Of a DNA stretch of 21,573 nt, positions 1 to 9,564 are shown piece by piece. Location: the NCBI GenBank assembly GCA_024364805.1, contig CM044489.1:23963737-23985309 (forward strand), read 5' to 3'. The position numbers were made by a program, and so were the translations under genes. Numbering within the stretch: position 1 is the stretch's first letter; every line of letters starts with the position of its first letter. The stretch comes from Euprymna scolopes (taxonomy: Eukaryota > Mollusca > Cephalopoda > Sepiida > Sepiolidae). The notes under the pieces are model-generated. The model had not been told where the DNA came from. It saw only the letters and a list, made by a program, of their open reading frames with translations, and ran no database searches.

Positions 1-690
1 CTCTGGAAGGTTAGAACGAAGACCCCTGATGTTGGAGAATACTGCGAATACTCAGTGGATGGCGGCGATCAGGCTGGCTTTGGTGTTGTGGGAGGTCATG
101 CTGGTGATGTTCTCGACATATGATCAAATGAAGTAGTCCAGTGGGTTCAGGTCAGGGGAAGAGGGAGGGGCAGTGGGAGATTGGTACAAAGTTGTTGCAC
201 TCCTCCTGAAGCCAAGCCTCGGTCTCTTTGGACCTGCGGGCTGGCATCGAAACCTGCTGCTACACACAGGATTTTCCAGCAGCAACCTGATTGCGCCAGA
301 GTATCACCACACTCTTCAGCACATCCAGGTACACTTTAGTGTTAGCTTTAAAACCGATTTCAAAGATGTGAGATGGCATGATGTGGCCCTCACTTGAAAC
401 CATACCAAAAACTATAACCGTGGCTGGAAACTTTGTTGAGCTGTATCCTCAAGCATTAAACTGGATTTGCAATTTGGAGTGCTGGCAATGGTCCTGTTAT
501 CATAACTTGGATCGGTAGAGAGCATGAGTTGTACAGTGGTGCATCTCCGGTCTCGCTCTTTGAATATTGTGTCATTTTCAAGCGTGATAGAATGGCTCAT
601 ATCACTCTTGGGATTTGTACACAACTGGTCAATTAATAGATGGTCTGCAACAAAAAAAAAAAAAAGAAAACCGGTTTTCATCATATAGAA
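1..690 (-). mobile_element. Broken mariner/Tc1-type transposase remnant
   Basis: Read on the minus strand, the region from about 420 to 1 gives VFGMVSSEGHIMPSHIFEIG, then NTKVYLDVLKS, then WLQEECNNFVPISH, then PPSSPDLNPLDYF and NTKASLIAAI. This is the C-terminal half of a mariner-superfamily transposase (cut-and-paste at TA sites). The third catalytic Asp sits in PDLNPLDY (about 124-155). The segment that should read QQDSAPAH instead reads QQVSMPAR, so the second catalytic Asp is replaced by Val. Trp codons have become stops (before QQ, and after DYFI), and the frame shifts just before PPSSPD. It is therefore a dead copy. The left end is cut by the window edge; the right limit is approximate, with only weak homology in 420-690. 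Confidence 0.75.
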
Positions 691-699
691 ATGGAATCA

Positions 700-749
700 T
701 GTCATCTTTTCTAGAGCGACAATTTTCGCAACTATAAAAATACACCTGC

Positions 750-788
<39 letters not shown>

Positions 789-1379
789 GGGGGGTGATCT
801 AGTACCAGAAGTGGAAAATTAAGTTTAAAAAAAAAAAAAAAAAAAAAAATCTAAATAACTGGTTTTGGCATCAGAAGATTTCCGATTCGGAAAAAGTTTT
901 AATTTTTCCGATTCGGTTAATTATCCCAACAGTAATCTGTATATTTATAAAGTTGTGCTATTTCTTGGACTGCGCAATTCAAGTTCTACAATTAATACTG
1001 TTTAACATACTGATTTGCAAAATGCCATTTTATTAATTCATTATTTTTTTTTTTTTTTATTATGCAAAAATTATTTTGATTTTAAAATAAGACATTTCTA
1101 TCTGGTAATACCGTTTTATTTTGTAAAGTAATACTTAGAATTTAGGGTTCTTGGAAACCGATTTGATTTTTTAAGAAATTGTAATCCACTTCTATTAAAA
1201 GTTCTAATATTAATTTATAAACAAAGTTCCTCCAACACACACACACACACACCTAGATAAATGTTGAATAGAAAGTCATTTAAGCTAGTTTAAAAATTCT
1301 TAGTAAATCCTCATGCATTAAAATATTTAAAGTAGTGGAAGCTATTTAATACTCATTCTCTACCGAAATCAGTACTCTT
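700..1379. repeat. Low-complexity AT-rich interval with microsatellites
   Basis: No coding signal. It contains a (GT)n run followed by (GA)n at about 751-788, an A-run at 827-849, a T-run at 1046-1059 and a (CA)n run at 1236-1251. Two close copies of a TCCGATTCGG motif (about 880-920) are the only other structure noted. Confidence 0.7.
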
Positions 1380-2512
1380 CCATAATTTAACCCGAATTCT
1401 CATGAATTCCTGTCAAGCATGGATCGGGTGAGACCGGCAATCACCGGTGTCAGGCGGGCGTTGTTCAAATGTTGAAATGCTAACTCAACTTTTTATTTTA
1501 TTTATTTAATTTTTTTTTCTGTTATGTTTTTAGTAATTTTTAAGGTGATATTAAGGGAGGCTTTTTATTTTCTGATTAGTTGCTTATTTAAAAAAATTTT
1601 TTTTTTTTTTTTTTTGTAATTCAATTTCTGGGTATTTGATAAGCCAATGAAAAAGTGCTATCTAAATGGAAGCAGACTGCATTCAAATTGGAAGAAAGTG
1701 ACTATCCCTCCTCCCAAAAAAGCTGACAAACAAATATATTTTAAAACTCGCCAAACAGAAAAATGACAGGCAAGGAAATAAATCTATGCATGTTAGAAAA
1801 AAAAAATGAAAACACAGATGCAGACAATCTCATTGTCAGGAGAGGAAATTGCTGTCCCCCCAAAAGTGAGGTGCAACAAACACAAATATTTGCTTAAAAA
1901 AAGATTGTGTGTAAAGGATAGTTTCTCCTGGAGATGTACAAACGAGCAGTGCAGACAATGGATATCCTTGCGCCCAGGATCGTTTTTTGCGTGATCCAAG
2001 TTGGAGATTCCAACAATAGTAAAAATCATTTATTTATGGGTGTTTGAAATGACAACCCCCCAAAAATACTTCCTCTACCCCATCTCCTCCATCTTTGCAG
2101 TTGATGATGGCTCAACAGTCGACTGAAGTAAAAGATTCCTAAGGAAATATTCTTATCTCAAGAAAGTTTTTCTGCCGGCAATTAACAACCGAAAAAAAAA
2201 AAGAAGTTTTCTTGAAAAAAAAAAAAAAAAAAAACTTGTACTTACACTTAAAATTATATGGTTAAAGTCTTTTCTTGAAGAAAAAAAAACAACTTTCTAT
2301 TGATAAATATTTTACAAAAAAAAAACAAAAAAACTATATAAACATATTTTCATTTTTCAAGGTAGTTTTTTTGTTATTTTTAATTATTTGCATTTGTATT
2401 TTTTTTTTTTTCATTAATCTGCGTTTTTTACAACGCTCGGCTAATGCCGATGATTGCCGATCTCACCCGATCCATGCTTGACGGGAATTCACGAGAATTC
2501 GAGTCAAATTAT
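1380..2512 (+). mobile_element. Merlin-like DNA transposon remnant with ~80-bp terminal inverted repeats
   Basis: The left end (1380-1457) and right end (2432-2512) are inverted copies: both read CATAATTT, then CGAATTCTC, GAATTCC and GTCAAGCATGGATCGGGTGA, inward on opposite strands. Between them lies a transposase fragment (see next entry) of the ISXO2/IS1595-like type, called Merlin in animals. Known autonomous Merlins are somewhat longer and have 8-9 bp target duplications; I could not find a convincing duplication at either end. The rest of the interior is AT-rich with long A and T runs. The copy is old and non-functional. Confidence 0.7.
1806..2180 (+). pseudogene. Merlin/ISXO2-like transposase, N-terminal fragment
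   Basis: A single frame starts MKTQMQTISL and runs into a zinc-ribbon-like block with VRCNKHKYLL, SFSWRCTNEQCRQW and SLRPGSFFA. This matches the N-terminus of ISXO2-like transposases (CxxC/H, then WRC-x4-C, then S-x-R-x-GSFF/W). After a TGA at 1992-1994 the same frame continues SKLEIPTIVKIIYLWV, again the next family block (GSWF..SKL..xxI..L.Y.W). It then reaches STVD with a TGA at 2124-2126 where the family usually has Trp. The catalytic DDE region is not recognisable downstream. The protein would bind the element's inverted repeats; this copy cannot be functional. Confidence 0.7.
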
Positions 2513-2599
2513 GCAAGTGTAGCCCAAAATCTTTAAGAAAAAAAAAAATTATTTCACTCATTATCTTCTCCATCACAGGTACACATTTTTTGTGATTCC

Positions 2600-2765
2600 A
2601 TTCAAAATTTTGTACAGATTCTCAAGATTCCATAGTTCATTAAATACACTTGAAGAAGGTCGGAGGTTACATCGACCAAAACATTGTAAAAATAACACTC
2701 AAGATGAGAACAGTAAATGGAATAATCCAAATAATATAAATTTGGAAACTTGTCTTTGCTTAGAT
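2600..2765 (+). repeat. Stem-loop repeat, copy 1
   Basis: It contains TTGAAGAAGGTCGGAGG, TTACATCGACC, AAAACATTG and AACACTCAAGATGAGAACAG. GGTCG and CGACC can pair around a 10-nt loop. Other copies lie at 2955-3040 and 14185-14305, with a truncated piece at 3864-3890. The upstream part (TTCTCAAGATTCCATAGTTC) is also shared with the 14.2-kb copy, so the repeat unit is at least 110 bp. Family unknown. Confidence 0.6.
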
Positions 2766-2954
2766 TCAAAAAAAAAATATATAAAAATTGATTTCATCCT
2801 AAAAGAAAAAAATATATATATATTAGAACGTTTTTAGGCATACTAAATACTGCTACTACTAATAATAATAATAATGCTACTGTAATATTAAAAATGTTAA
2901 TATTTTGTTGATGGGGCTTGTTTGAAAAAAAGAAAAAAAAAAGTGATAATAATT

Positions 2955-3040
2955 ACATGTATTAAGAAAAGGTTTGGACGTTACATCGGCCGAAACGTGA
3001 AAATAACACTGAAAATGAGAATAGTCACACGAATAATAAA
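2955..3040 (+). repeat. Stem-loop repeat, copy 2
   Basis: A diverged copy of the repeat at 2600-2765: AAGGTTTGGACGTTACATCGGCCGAAACGTG followed by AATAACACTGAAAATGAGAA in the same order and spacing. The upstream half is not recognisable. Confidence 0.5.
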
Positions 3041-3705
3041 AAAGATACAGATTATAAATATATTTTAAAAAATCCCAATTTACTTGTCTACACACAAAGG
3101 AAAGGTTATTTTTCTTTCTTCATTAAGATGTAGATGTTGTGGATAACGGATAATAGCTATGGAAATGTACTGGAATATCGAAATGGTCTCTTAGCACTCG
3201 TTCCTATAAATGTCCATAAATTTTTGTACTCATAAAAACCTGCTTTTTTGGAGGATATAATTGTTATTTTACATTTGATATTAAGTCGTGTGAAAAAAAA
3301 AAAAGAAAACATTTCTGTCTTTTTAACAGAACTCCTGGCAGGCACAAAGATTAGAGAAAAGCTGATGACCTTGTAGATAGTCACGATTCACCAGAGTCAA
3401 CAGAAAAACCTAGAAAGATGATTCCTTTCTAACCACTTTAAACGAATCATGACTCAGCTTCTTTTTTAGTGCAGAAAATTGTCAATAGTGGAACCACTTT
3501 AGGAAAATTTGCTGAAGAAACATAATCGATCTAATGCTATTTCTTTACACACTGCTTGTCCATAATTTTATGTTAATATGTTTTTTTAACAGAGTCCTAT
3601 ATTTTTTGGAAAACAAAATTACTTTAAAATGTTGCACATTAAGATTGAACTGTATCAATGCAGAAATAATTCAAACAAAAGAGCATTTTTAAAGTTTATA
3701 ATAAA
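3041..3705. other. AT-rich interval without recognisable gene
   Basis: Short open frames on both strands have low-complexity translations and no family resemblance. No repeat copies were matched here. Confidence 0.5.
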
Positions 3706-3708
3706 ATA

Positions 3709-4694
3709 TGAGGTGTTACAAAAGTCTTGCACAGATTTTGACATTGAATATCTTGAGAACTATTAAGATATTGGATCTGAAAAAGAAATGTTCAAAAATC
3801 AATAATTTTATAAAAAACTTATTGCATTTAGCTTTAAAATGGCACAACTTTCATCTTGCTACCATTCAAGAAGGTCAGAGGTTTCATCATTCTTCGTCTA
3901 GGAGAAGCTCCATGTTTTGACAAGCTTCTGGGTTTGTCCTTTACTCCTGATCTGAAATGGAACACGTACATCAAGTCTGTTGCCAAGGTCGCTGGAAAGA
4001 TGGTGGGATCCTTCTACCGCTCCAGAAGATATCTCACTACTGATGCAATTCTCTATCTATATAAAAGCCAAGTACGTCCAAGGATGGAATACTGCTGTAA
4101 TATCTGGGCAGGAGCTGCTAAAAACAGCCTATCCTGCATTGACAGAGTACAAAATAGGCTTCGTGGCTTAGTGGGGGATGCCCTTTTCTCTTCCCTGCAA
4201 CCTCTCTCCCACAGAAGAGACGTTGCGAGCCTGTCTTTGTTTTATCATTATTTCCATGGCAGGTGCTCGTCTGAACTCCAATCTCTGGCCCCCCCTCGCC
4301 AATCTTTTATGAAAAACATGTCTAGCTGAATCCACTGTCAAAAATTTTCCCCACTCTTTATCTGTGCCTAAATCAAAACGAAGATTCCATGAACAAAGCT
4401 TCTTTCTTAGAACTGCATGCCTGTGGAACTCTGTTCCGTCTGCCTGCTTCCCACCTGACTACAACCTGGATGTCCTTCAAGTCCAACGTAAACAAATTCC
4501 TGATGAACTGCCTCTTTAAGTAAGACACTTTATCAAATATCCAACACTAACGTACTGTACTTGCAATAACCCTTATCCCTGAGTTGCTTCCAGGCCTTGA
4601 TATGTAGTGACCACCGTGTAAAAAAAAAAAAATCATAGTTAAGCAGATATGAGGATTTGAAATGTGCCCAAGATTTTTGGAACACCCTGAATAA
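3709..4694. mobile_element. Short inverted-repeat DNA element interrupted by a LINE fragment
   Basis: The left end (from 3711) reads AGGTGTTACAAAAGTCTTG then CACAGATTT. The right end (to 4688), read inward on the minus strand, is AGGGTGTTCCAAAAATCTTG then GGCACATTT. These imperfect ~30-bp inverted repeats, with TA dinucleotides just outside, resemble mariner-type MITE ends. Only about 190 bp belongs to the element; the rest is the LINE 3' end at about 3900-4632. Family assignment is inference from the TIR form. Confidence 0.5.
3900..4632 (+). mobile_element. 5'-truncated non-LTR retrotransposon (LINE family A), 3' end with poly(A)
   Basis: Frame +1 from about 3910 gives CFDKLLGLSFTPDLKWNTYI, then ILYLYKSQVRPRMEYCCNIW, RVQNRLRGLVGDALF and SHRRDVASLSLFYHYFHGR. 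This is the region after the RT palm/thumb found in Jockey/CR1-like LINE ORF2 proteins. After a stop at 4327-4329 and frame changes, the remaining C-terminal pieces (RRFHEQSFFLRTACLWNS, CFPPDYNLDV) follow to about 4517. The 3' UTR reads AACCCTTATCCCTGAG then GGCCTTGATATG, ending in a 12-A tail at 4621-4632. Related copies lie at 6687-7800 and 15340-16000 (both minus) and as a tail at 10150-10256. It is dead: the catalytic RT core is missing. At its 5' junction is a stub of the stem-loop repeat (3864-3890). Confidence 0.75.
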
Positions 4695-4856
4695 TGTTAT
4701 TATTTAGAAAAGCTATTCTTAACATGGAGAGGGGCAAGTGGAAGTAAAGTGGAAACTTGAATCATAAGCAATAACAATAATTTCATTTTTTAATTAAAAG
4801 TTGAAAAAATTTTGTTGATTAAACAAGAAATGTCCAACAAGACACAATAAATTAAA

Positions 4857-5325
4857 TTGATTATTAGGTTCTTATTTAGAATTTAACACCAATACAAAAA
4901 ACAAAAGTAGAAAACTCTTTATGATGTACGTATCCATCACCAACCAAAGATGTCATATTCCAAAATTCACCTAAATTAATCAAGTAGTTTTATTTTTCAT
5001 TAAGAAAATCAAATTTTATGAGTAAGCAAAAAGGACCTGTTTCACGTCATCATCTTAAAAAAATAAAAACAAAAGGAAGATAAGTCCATAATAATTCAAA
5101 CTTATGAGATCAGATTTGTAATGTTAATAATTTCACATTAATCACCTTAAATTGCTTTAAAAATAATTTTCGTTATAAAAATAAAACTACTTGATCAATT
5201 GACATCATTTTTGGAATATGACATTTTCATTCTGTGATGAGTATATCATAATTTTTTCTGTAGTTTTATTTTATTTTATTTTTAAAAAGGTTGAATTCTA
5301 AATAACAACCAATAATTATATTTAA
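4857..5325. mobile_element. Foldback MITE (about 470 bp)
   Basis: Two arms of about 150 bp (4857-5010 and 5160-5325) are imperfect inverted copies. Shared segments include TTATTTAGAATT, GATGTCATATTCCAAAA-like and ATCAAGTAGTTTTATTTTT, in the same order when the right arm is read on the minus strand. The roughly 150-bp centre is AT-rich with no coding. The ATCAAGTAGTTTT block and neighbouring GTACGTATCC also occur, in the same relative order, in the MITE at 19448-19867, so both may belong to one family, this one older. Confidence 0.6.
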
Positions 5326-5552
5326 ATATTTTTTGAGATGAGGAATGATAATTTGTATTATTTAGATTAATCAGACCATTATTCTCATCTTGATTGTTAT
5401 TTTCGTAACATTTCAGTCACTATAAACCCGTCTACATTCTTCAGTTGAATTTTTTCAAACTTGGAAATCTTTATATATTATTATTTTTAATTCTTTGAGA
5501 CGAGGCTTCATAGTTCCAGGTGAGCATTGTCTGAAGATAGCAGTTTCAATTC

Positions 5553-5751
5553 TACTCAAAGAAGACCAAAGGATTAATTTGCCAAAAAACATGGTGATAC
5601 AACAACAACTATGGAAGCCAGTAATAACTGGCGATACAGTTACAAGACTCAGCATCCCTATCTTGTCGCAGTAAATCACTTGAAGGGCAGAGGATGACTT
5701 GGCTGAAACATAGTGAAGCAACAACAACAACTATAAAGATGAGGATAACAG
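5553..5751 (+). repeat. Two tandem copies of an ~80-bp repeat, period about 124 bp
   Basis: The first copy (5553-5632) and second copy (5676-5751) both run ACTYRAAG, AGAGGATTAATTTG or AGGATGACTTGG, AACATGGTGA or AACATAGTGA, ending in ACAACAACAACTAT. The order (GAAG, stem, AAACA, TNGTG) is like the stem-loop repeat at 2600, but the sequence is different. No coding. Confidence 0.45.
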
Positions 5752-6686
5752 TCAAAAAAAAAAAATAAAAATAAATAAATAAATGAATACACAACTTGGA
5801 AATCTTTATGTCAAACTTGGGAACTGACACGGATTTTGAACTTTCATTTAATTTTAGAGCTGCAACACAACAGTTAAAGTTGTTTTTAAACAATCAGTTT
5901 TGAGTAACAATTTTCTGAAGCATAACGGTTCAATCCTTACTAAAGGCGATAATAATAACATATCATTTCTATCTGAAACAGAATAATAATTTACTCTGAT
6001 AGATTAAATAAAAGATTCAGTTTGGAATTCTAAATAGGTTCCACAGTTTGATAAAGCTTGCCAATATCGAAAAGATACACTTAAAGGAGTTCAGATATTA
6101 TATCAGTTATATAAATAGTAGTTAGTTTTTTTTTTTTTTACTCTTATTCACACCAAAGAAGGTTATACAAATAATACAAATTGCTTATTGACAGTTGCAG
6201 GCAGAGGACTTGTTAATACCTTCGTGATGACCAAGACTAACTGCTCGATTGTATGTCCAAAGACTCAAGTCTAAGTCTTAGTACTGAGAAATATTATGAG
6301 AAAGTGAGATAGTTTGAATATGATTGGATGCCTCCACCCAATTTGGATGCCCTGTGGTCACCGCTCTCTGTAAACCACTGGTTATTGTTTTAAACATTTC
6401 TAAAATTTTGCATGTGTTCTGTCTAATATAGAATAGATCCCTAGCATTTATCTCCCTTTGCCAACACCTTTTTTTTTTTTTTTTAGAGGATTTTTTTCAG
6501 ATTCATCACCAGCGGAGGCTTCTAGTGCTTGTCCTCAATCTATTTAACTGTCTTTTTTATGAACCTCATGGTATAGTTTTCTATGTCTTTAAGCACCTCG
6601 ACATTTTAAGCATCAGCAGTAAGAAATATTGTCTTTCTTCTATCAAAGGATAAAATTGAATAGTGCTAATAATATTTTTGAGTATA
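5752..6686. other. Interval without recognised gene
   Basis: Mostly AT-rich, with T-runs at 6126-6139 and 6469-6484. A perfect Pol III B-box-like string (GGTTCAATCC) occurs at 5928-5937, but no A box precedes it at tRNA spacing, so I do not call a tRNA or SINE. Confidence 0.4.
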
Positions 6687-7800
6687 TTTTTTTTACGTGG
6701 GAATCACCACTTACCAAGACCTGAAGGTAACTCAAGGATAAGGATCAATAGGTGTACAGTCATTATTGAGATAGTAGAATAGTGATCATTAGTGGAGAAA
6801 ATTGGGTAGAATTTGATTATTTAAGGTTTGGTTGTTTTTGTTTTACGGCACATGAACCCTTTTCAGATTATTTAATGCCGAATCCAGTGATTTTGGAGAA
6901 CAATTTTTTAATAGAATATATATATATTTTTTTTTTCAAGTCAGTTTCTATTTAACCCATAGTTGGGACCCTAACAGGTACTACCATTCCGGGTCAGAGT
7001 GGACCTGGGAGCAATAGCAATTAAAGGGTGGCTTCACACTCCCCAAAAGCCCGCAAGCTGGGGCCTCACCATCGGATATAGTTTAAAGTCATATCCAGGA
7101 TCTGATTATTTAAAGGGACAGCTGAACAAGTATTTGATAACATTGGACTTGAAGACGATCATGCTATAGTCAGCTGGAAAGTGGACAGCTCTAGAAAAGA
7201 AGCTTTGTTCATGGAATTTTCGTTTAGATTTAAGCATGGATAGAGAGTGGAAGAAATTTTTGTTAGTGGTTGTAGCTAGACAAGTACTTTTTTGTGAAAG
7301 TTTGGTAGGGGGAGGGCACCATAGATAGAAGCTCAGATCAGCACTTGCTATGAAAATAATGATAGAGCAGAGACACGCTCACAATGTCTCTTTGAGAAAG
7401 AGGTTGCAGGGAGAAGAAGAGGGCATCACCTACTAGGTTTCAAAGCCGGCTTTGAACTCTGTAAAGGCAAGATAGGATACTCTGAGCAACTTTTGCCCAA
7501 ATGTGGCAACAGTACTTCATTTTAGGACATATTTGGCTCTTGTACAGGTAAAGGATTGCGATAGGAGTGACATATTTCTGGATTGGTAGAATGATGCAAC
7601 CATTTATCTAAAAATCTTGGAAACAGATCTGATGTAAGTCTTTTGTTTCAGATCAGAAGTGAAGGTCAGTCCCAGAAGCTTGTCGAAGCAGGGGTGATTT
7701 AAACTAAATTTCTCTACTTTCTCACCACATGTGAAACTCCATTTAACCTCTCGTAAATTTGCTATTACATAGCATAACTTGTATTGTCTTCTTTCTAGCA
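6687..7800 (-). mobile_element. LINE family A, minus-strand copy, with nested insertion
   Basis: On the minus strand, 7700-7600 gives HPCFDKLLGLTFTSDLK, the same block as in the 3.9-kb copy. It is followed by degraded YLYKSQ/MEYCC/HRRD-type segments and, at 7200-7100, the C-terminus ending in VIKYLFSCPFK and a stop. The 3' UTR (ATCCTTATCCTTGAG, then AGGTCTTGG) lies at 6760-6700 and ends in a short A-tail (T-run 6687-6694 on the plus strand). A roughly 280-bp sequence is inserted between the stop codon and the UTR (see 6823-7100). Multiple frameshifts and stops; inactive. Confidence 0.7.
6823..7100 (-). mobile_element. SINE-like or other retroposed insertion in the LINE 3' end
   Basis: It interrupts the LINE exactly after its stop codon. 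TGATTATTTAA occurs on both sides (about 6812-6822 and 7102-7112), which looks like an 11-bp target-site duplication. The body on the minus strand begins with CCGATGGTGAGGCCCC, continues through CCACCCTTTAATTGC and GACCCGGAATGG, and has an internal A/TA-rich stretch (6912-6938). No A/B box or known SINE head was recognised, so the family is unknown. Confidence 0.55.
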
Positions 7801-8254
7801 TTATTTTTTTATGTTTAAAATATACTTCTTTTTACATATCATTTAAAAAACTTTGGTGTTTGTTCAGAATTAGTAACATACAAAAAAAATTACAAAAAAA
7901 TGATGAAGTAGAAAATTAATTATTAATGGAAATTGTTTTCAAAAGAACTTGCAAGTTTTACTTAAATAAAAACCAGAAGAGTTTTTATGATAGCAAGGGA
8001 GGTAACTGCATGAAGTCAGGGGGATTTCAAAATAATAATAACAGATCGTTGGATTGTGAACGTAAATGTTTTATGTAGTAATATGTTACAGATTTCAACA
8101 TAATTAAGTAAATAACATGCATTTTAATTGAAATTCAATTTTTCTATTTTATTATTATCTGAACAAGCACCAATTATTATTTTTAATTTTTTTTTTTTTT
8201 TTTTTTTTTTTTTTCAAAGCTAGGCGAGTTCTCTTCATAAATATCAATACTTAC
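7801..8254. other. Intron 3 sequence, AT-rich
   Basis: No gene or classified repeat. A pure T-run of about 28 nt at 8187-8214 lies just downstream of the DHDH exon 3 donor and would be an A-run in the transcript. Confidence 0.5.
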
Positions 8255-8418
8255 TTCCATAAAAAAAAGTTTCTTTTCTTGGGCAGTTTTTACTACTTTT
8301 TTAAGCTGCTTGAGATTCATGGTGGCTGGTTTCTCGCAGAGCACATGCTTACCATTGTTAAGCATCAGTAATGATAAACGACAATGTTCCGGGTGAATAA
8401 CTCCAATGTACACAACAT
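8255..8418 (-). CDS. DHDH: DHDH coding exon 3 (residues 66-120)
   Basis: Third coding exon, 164 nt, bounded by acceptor TTGTCTAG and donor GAA|GTAAGT in phase 0. It reads DVVYIGVIHPEHCRLSL, then GKHVLCEKPATMN, and ends KKLFFME. The CEKP motif (Lys at about residue 95, matching human Lys97 after allowing for two extra N-terminal residues) is the hallmark catalytic/cofactor-pocket lysine of Gfo/Idh/MocA enzymes and is intact. Human DHDH continues directly with AIWTRFFPA. No minus-strand sequence below 8255 encodes that block, so the remaining two thirds of the protein should lie to the left of this window behind an intron longer than 8.2 kb. Intron 2 (8419-14480, about 6.1 kb) contains the LTR element and several repeats. 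Confidence 0.93.
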
Positions 8419-8472
8419 CTAGACAACAATAAAAAAAATATACAAAAAATATAAAAAAATTAAAACTTAAAA

Positions 8473-8826
8473 ATGACGGTTAGAAGATCAGACATGCACA
8501 ATATTTTTTTTATTTTTTAAATAAACATCCGTTTATTTACACATTTTCTCTGTGCTTCTAAAAAGGTGGGTTTCTATTAATTTTACACGTGTATGATCGA
8601 GCGTTGAGCCACTGGGCTAGAAAAGTTAACATTTATCTTTGACAAATAGAGAATACGCCAAACTACACCATGGCAAGTAAGAAAACAAAGAAAAAAAAAA
8701 GTATTGTCTATGATAAAAAAAATTCCTGATGAGGCTTTGTTATCAACTGAAAATTAGAAACTTAAAATAAATGTTTATTTCAAAAATGAAAAATATTGCA
8801 CATACCTGATCTTCTAACCGTCATGT
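8473..8826. mobile_element. MITE with ~60-bp terminal inverted repeats
   Basis: The left end (from 8473) reads AATGACGGTTAGAAGATCAG then CAATATTTTT and AAATAAAC. The right end (to 8826) reads CATGACGGTTAGAAGATCAG then CAATATTTTT and AAATAAAC on the minus strand. The 350-bp element has no coding capacity. It sits 55 bp upstream (in transcript sense) of DHDH exon 3. The start of a direct repeat (8543-8615) lies within it; see the findings. Confidence 0.65.
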
Positions 8827-8902
8827 TTTGAATTTCATTTTGTCTGTGCTTTTAAAAAGTGGATCTATATTAATTTTATAACTTAAATAATTGAGCATTA
8901 AT
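8543..8902 (+). repeat. Direct repeat pair 8543-8615 / 8837-8902
   Basis: Both copies run CATTTT, CTGTGCTT, TAAAAAG, then CTATTAATTTTA and GAGC, in the same orientation about 294 bp apart, one inside and one just outside the MITE. The first copy is followed by GTTGAGCCACTGGGCTA. On the minus strand this reads TAGCCCAGTGG, an exact Pol III A-box pattern, although no B box follows. Confidence 0.45.
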
Positions 8903-9039
8903 TTAAACATATAAGAGTCAAATATAATCCTAAGACGATATACTTCCTTGAGAGATCTTGGGAGGTGCTGCTCAGAGAACTCTTTGCTGACTTGAACTCT
9001 AGTGATGATGATTTTTTTTCTTTTTTACAGTCCTTTCAC

Positions 9040-9115
9040 AAGTTGCTAATTTCTCTTTATTCTATTAATATTTCCATGAAAAGCGCTCGACTGAGTTCCA
9101 CTTTCTGCTTCCTCT
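9040..9115 (+). mobile_element. Small diverged LINE family A fragment
   Basis: ATTAATATTTCCATGAAAAG followed by GCTCGACTGAGTTCCA resembles ATTATTTCCATGGCAG followed by GCTCGTCTGAACTCCA in the LINE at 4240-4290. It is too short and diverged to say more. Confidence 0.4.
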
Positions 9116-9159
9116 TTGTGATATATTTACAAGAACTCTTGTTATTATTTGATTGATGC

Positions 9160-9446
9160 TTTTGTTTTGTTTCAAGAGACGATGGATACTCCTCATAGGT
9201 AGCTGTGCATGCAATTATGAGGCAAGGGTTGCACAATCACCAACCACACCTTTCCTGAATTATTGACACTGCTTGAGTTCAGTGGCAGGAAGAAGTCTAG
9301 GATGAGTGGAAACAATGCCGAGATAAGCGGAGAGCACATACAGCAACTGGAATTTCCAAATTGTCACCCATTTTAATACTGACCAGGCTCAATGTTGCTT
9401 AACTTTGGTGATCTGACGGAAACTGGTGTGTCAACGTAATTCCATG
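9160..9446 (-). mobile_element. Repeat with a 5S rRNA-like head (SINE3-like or 5S retrocopy)
   Basis: On the minus strand, 9446-9334 aligns along almost all of 5S rRNA. ACGTTGA, CAGATCACC, AAAGTTAAGCAAC, GCCTGGTCAGTA, ATGGGTGAC and GTTGCTGTA appear in 5S order at 5S spacing (113 nt versus about 120). Many differences are C/T or G/A changes at CpG positions of the parent, as expected of an old copy. The internal Pol III promoter boxes (A box AAGTTAAGCAAC, C box ATGGGTGAC) are still visible. The sequence continues past the 5S end for about 170 nt of unclassified body, including CCTCATA...TATGAGG (inverted repeat at about 9195-9225), ending near an A-rich AAACAAAACAAAAG. That layout fits a 5S-headed SINE, but a simple 5S pseudogene beside unrelated sequence cannot be excluded. 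Confidence 0.65.
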
Positions 9447-9564
9447 TTTTATTATTACAATAGAAAAATAAACTTTCTTTTCTTCCTCCATAAGCCTAGC
9501 ACCAGGTAGAATTTCCATGGACAGAGCTCCTATGCAAGGATTTTCTACCTCTAGGCCGTATTAG

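Noticed and set aside
412-684. 90-codon minus-strand open frame
   Set aside because: Its frame does not match the mariner-type coding frame beside it, and the N-terminal part is low-complexity Phe/Lys from an A-run.
5928-5937. tRNA or SINE suggested by GGTTCAATCC
   Set aside because: No A box or acceptor-stem pairing at tRNA distance on this strand.
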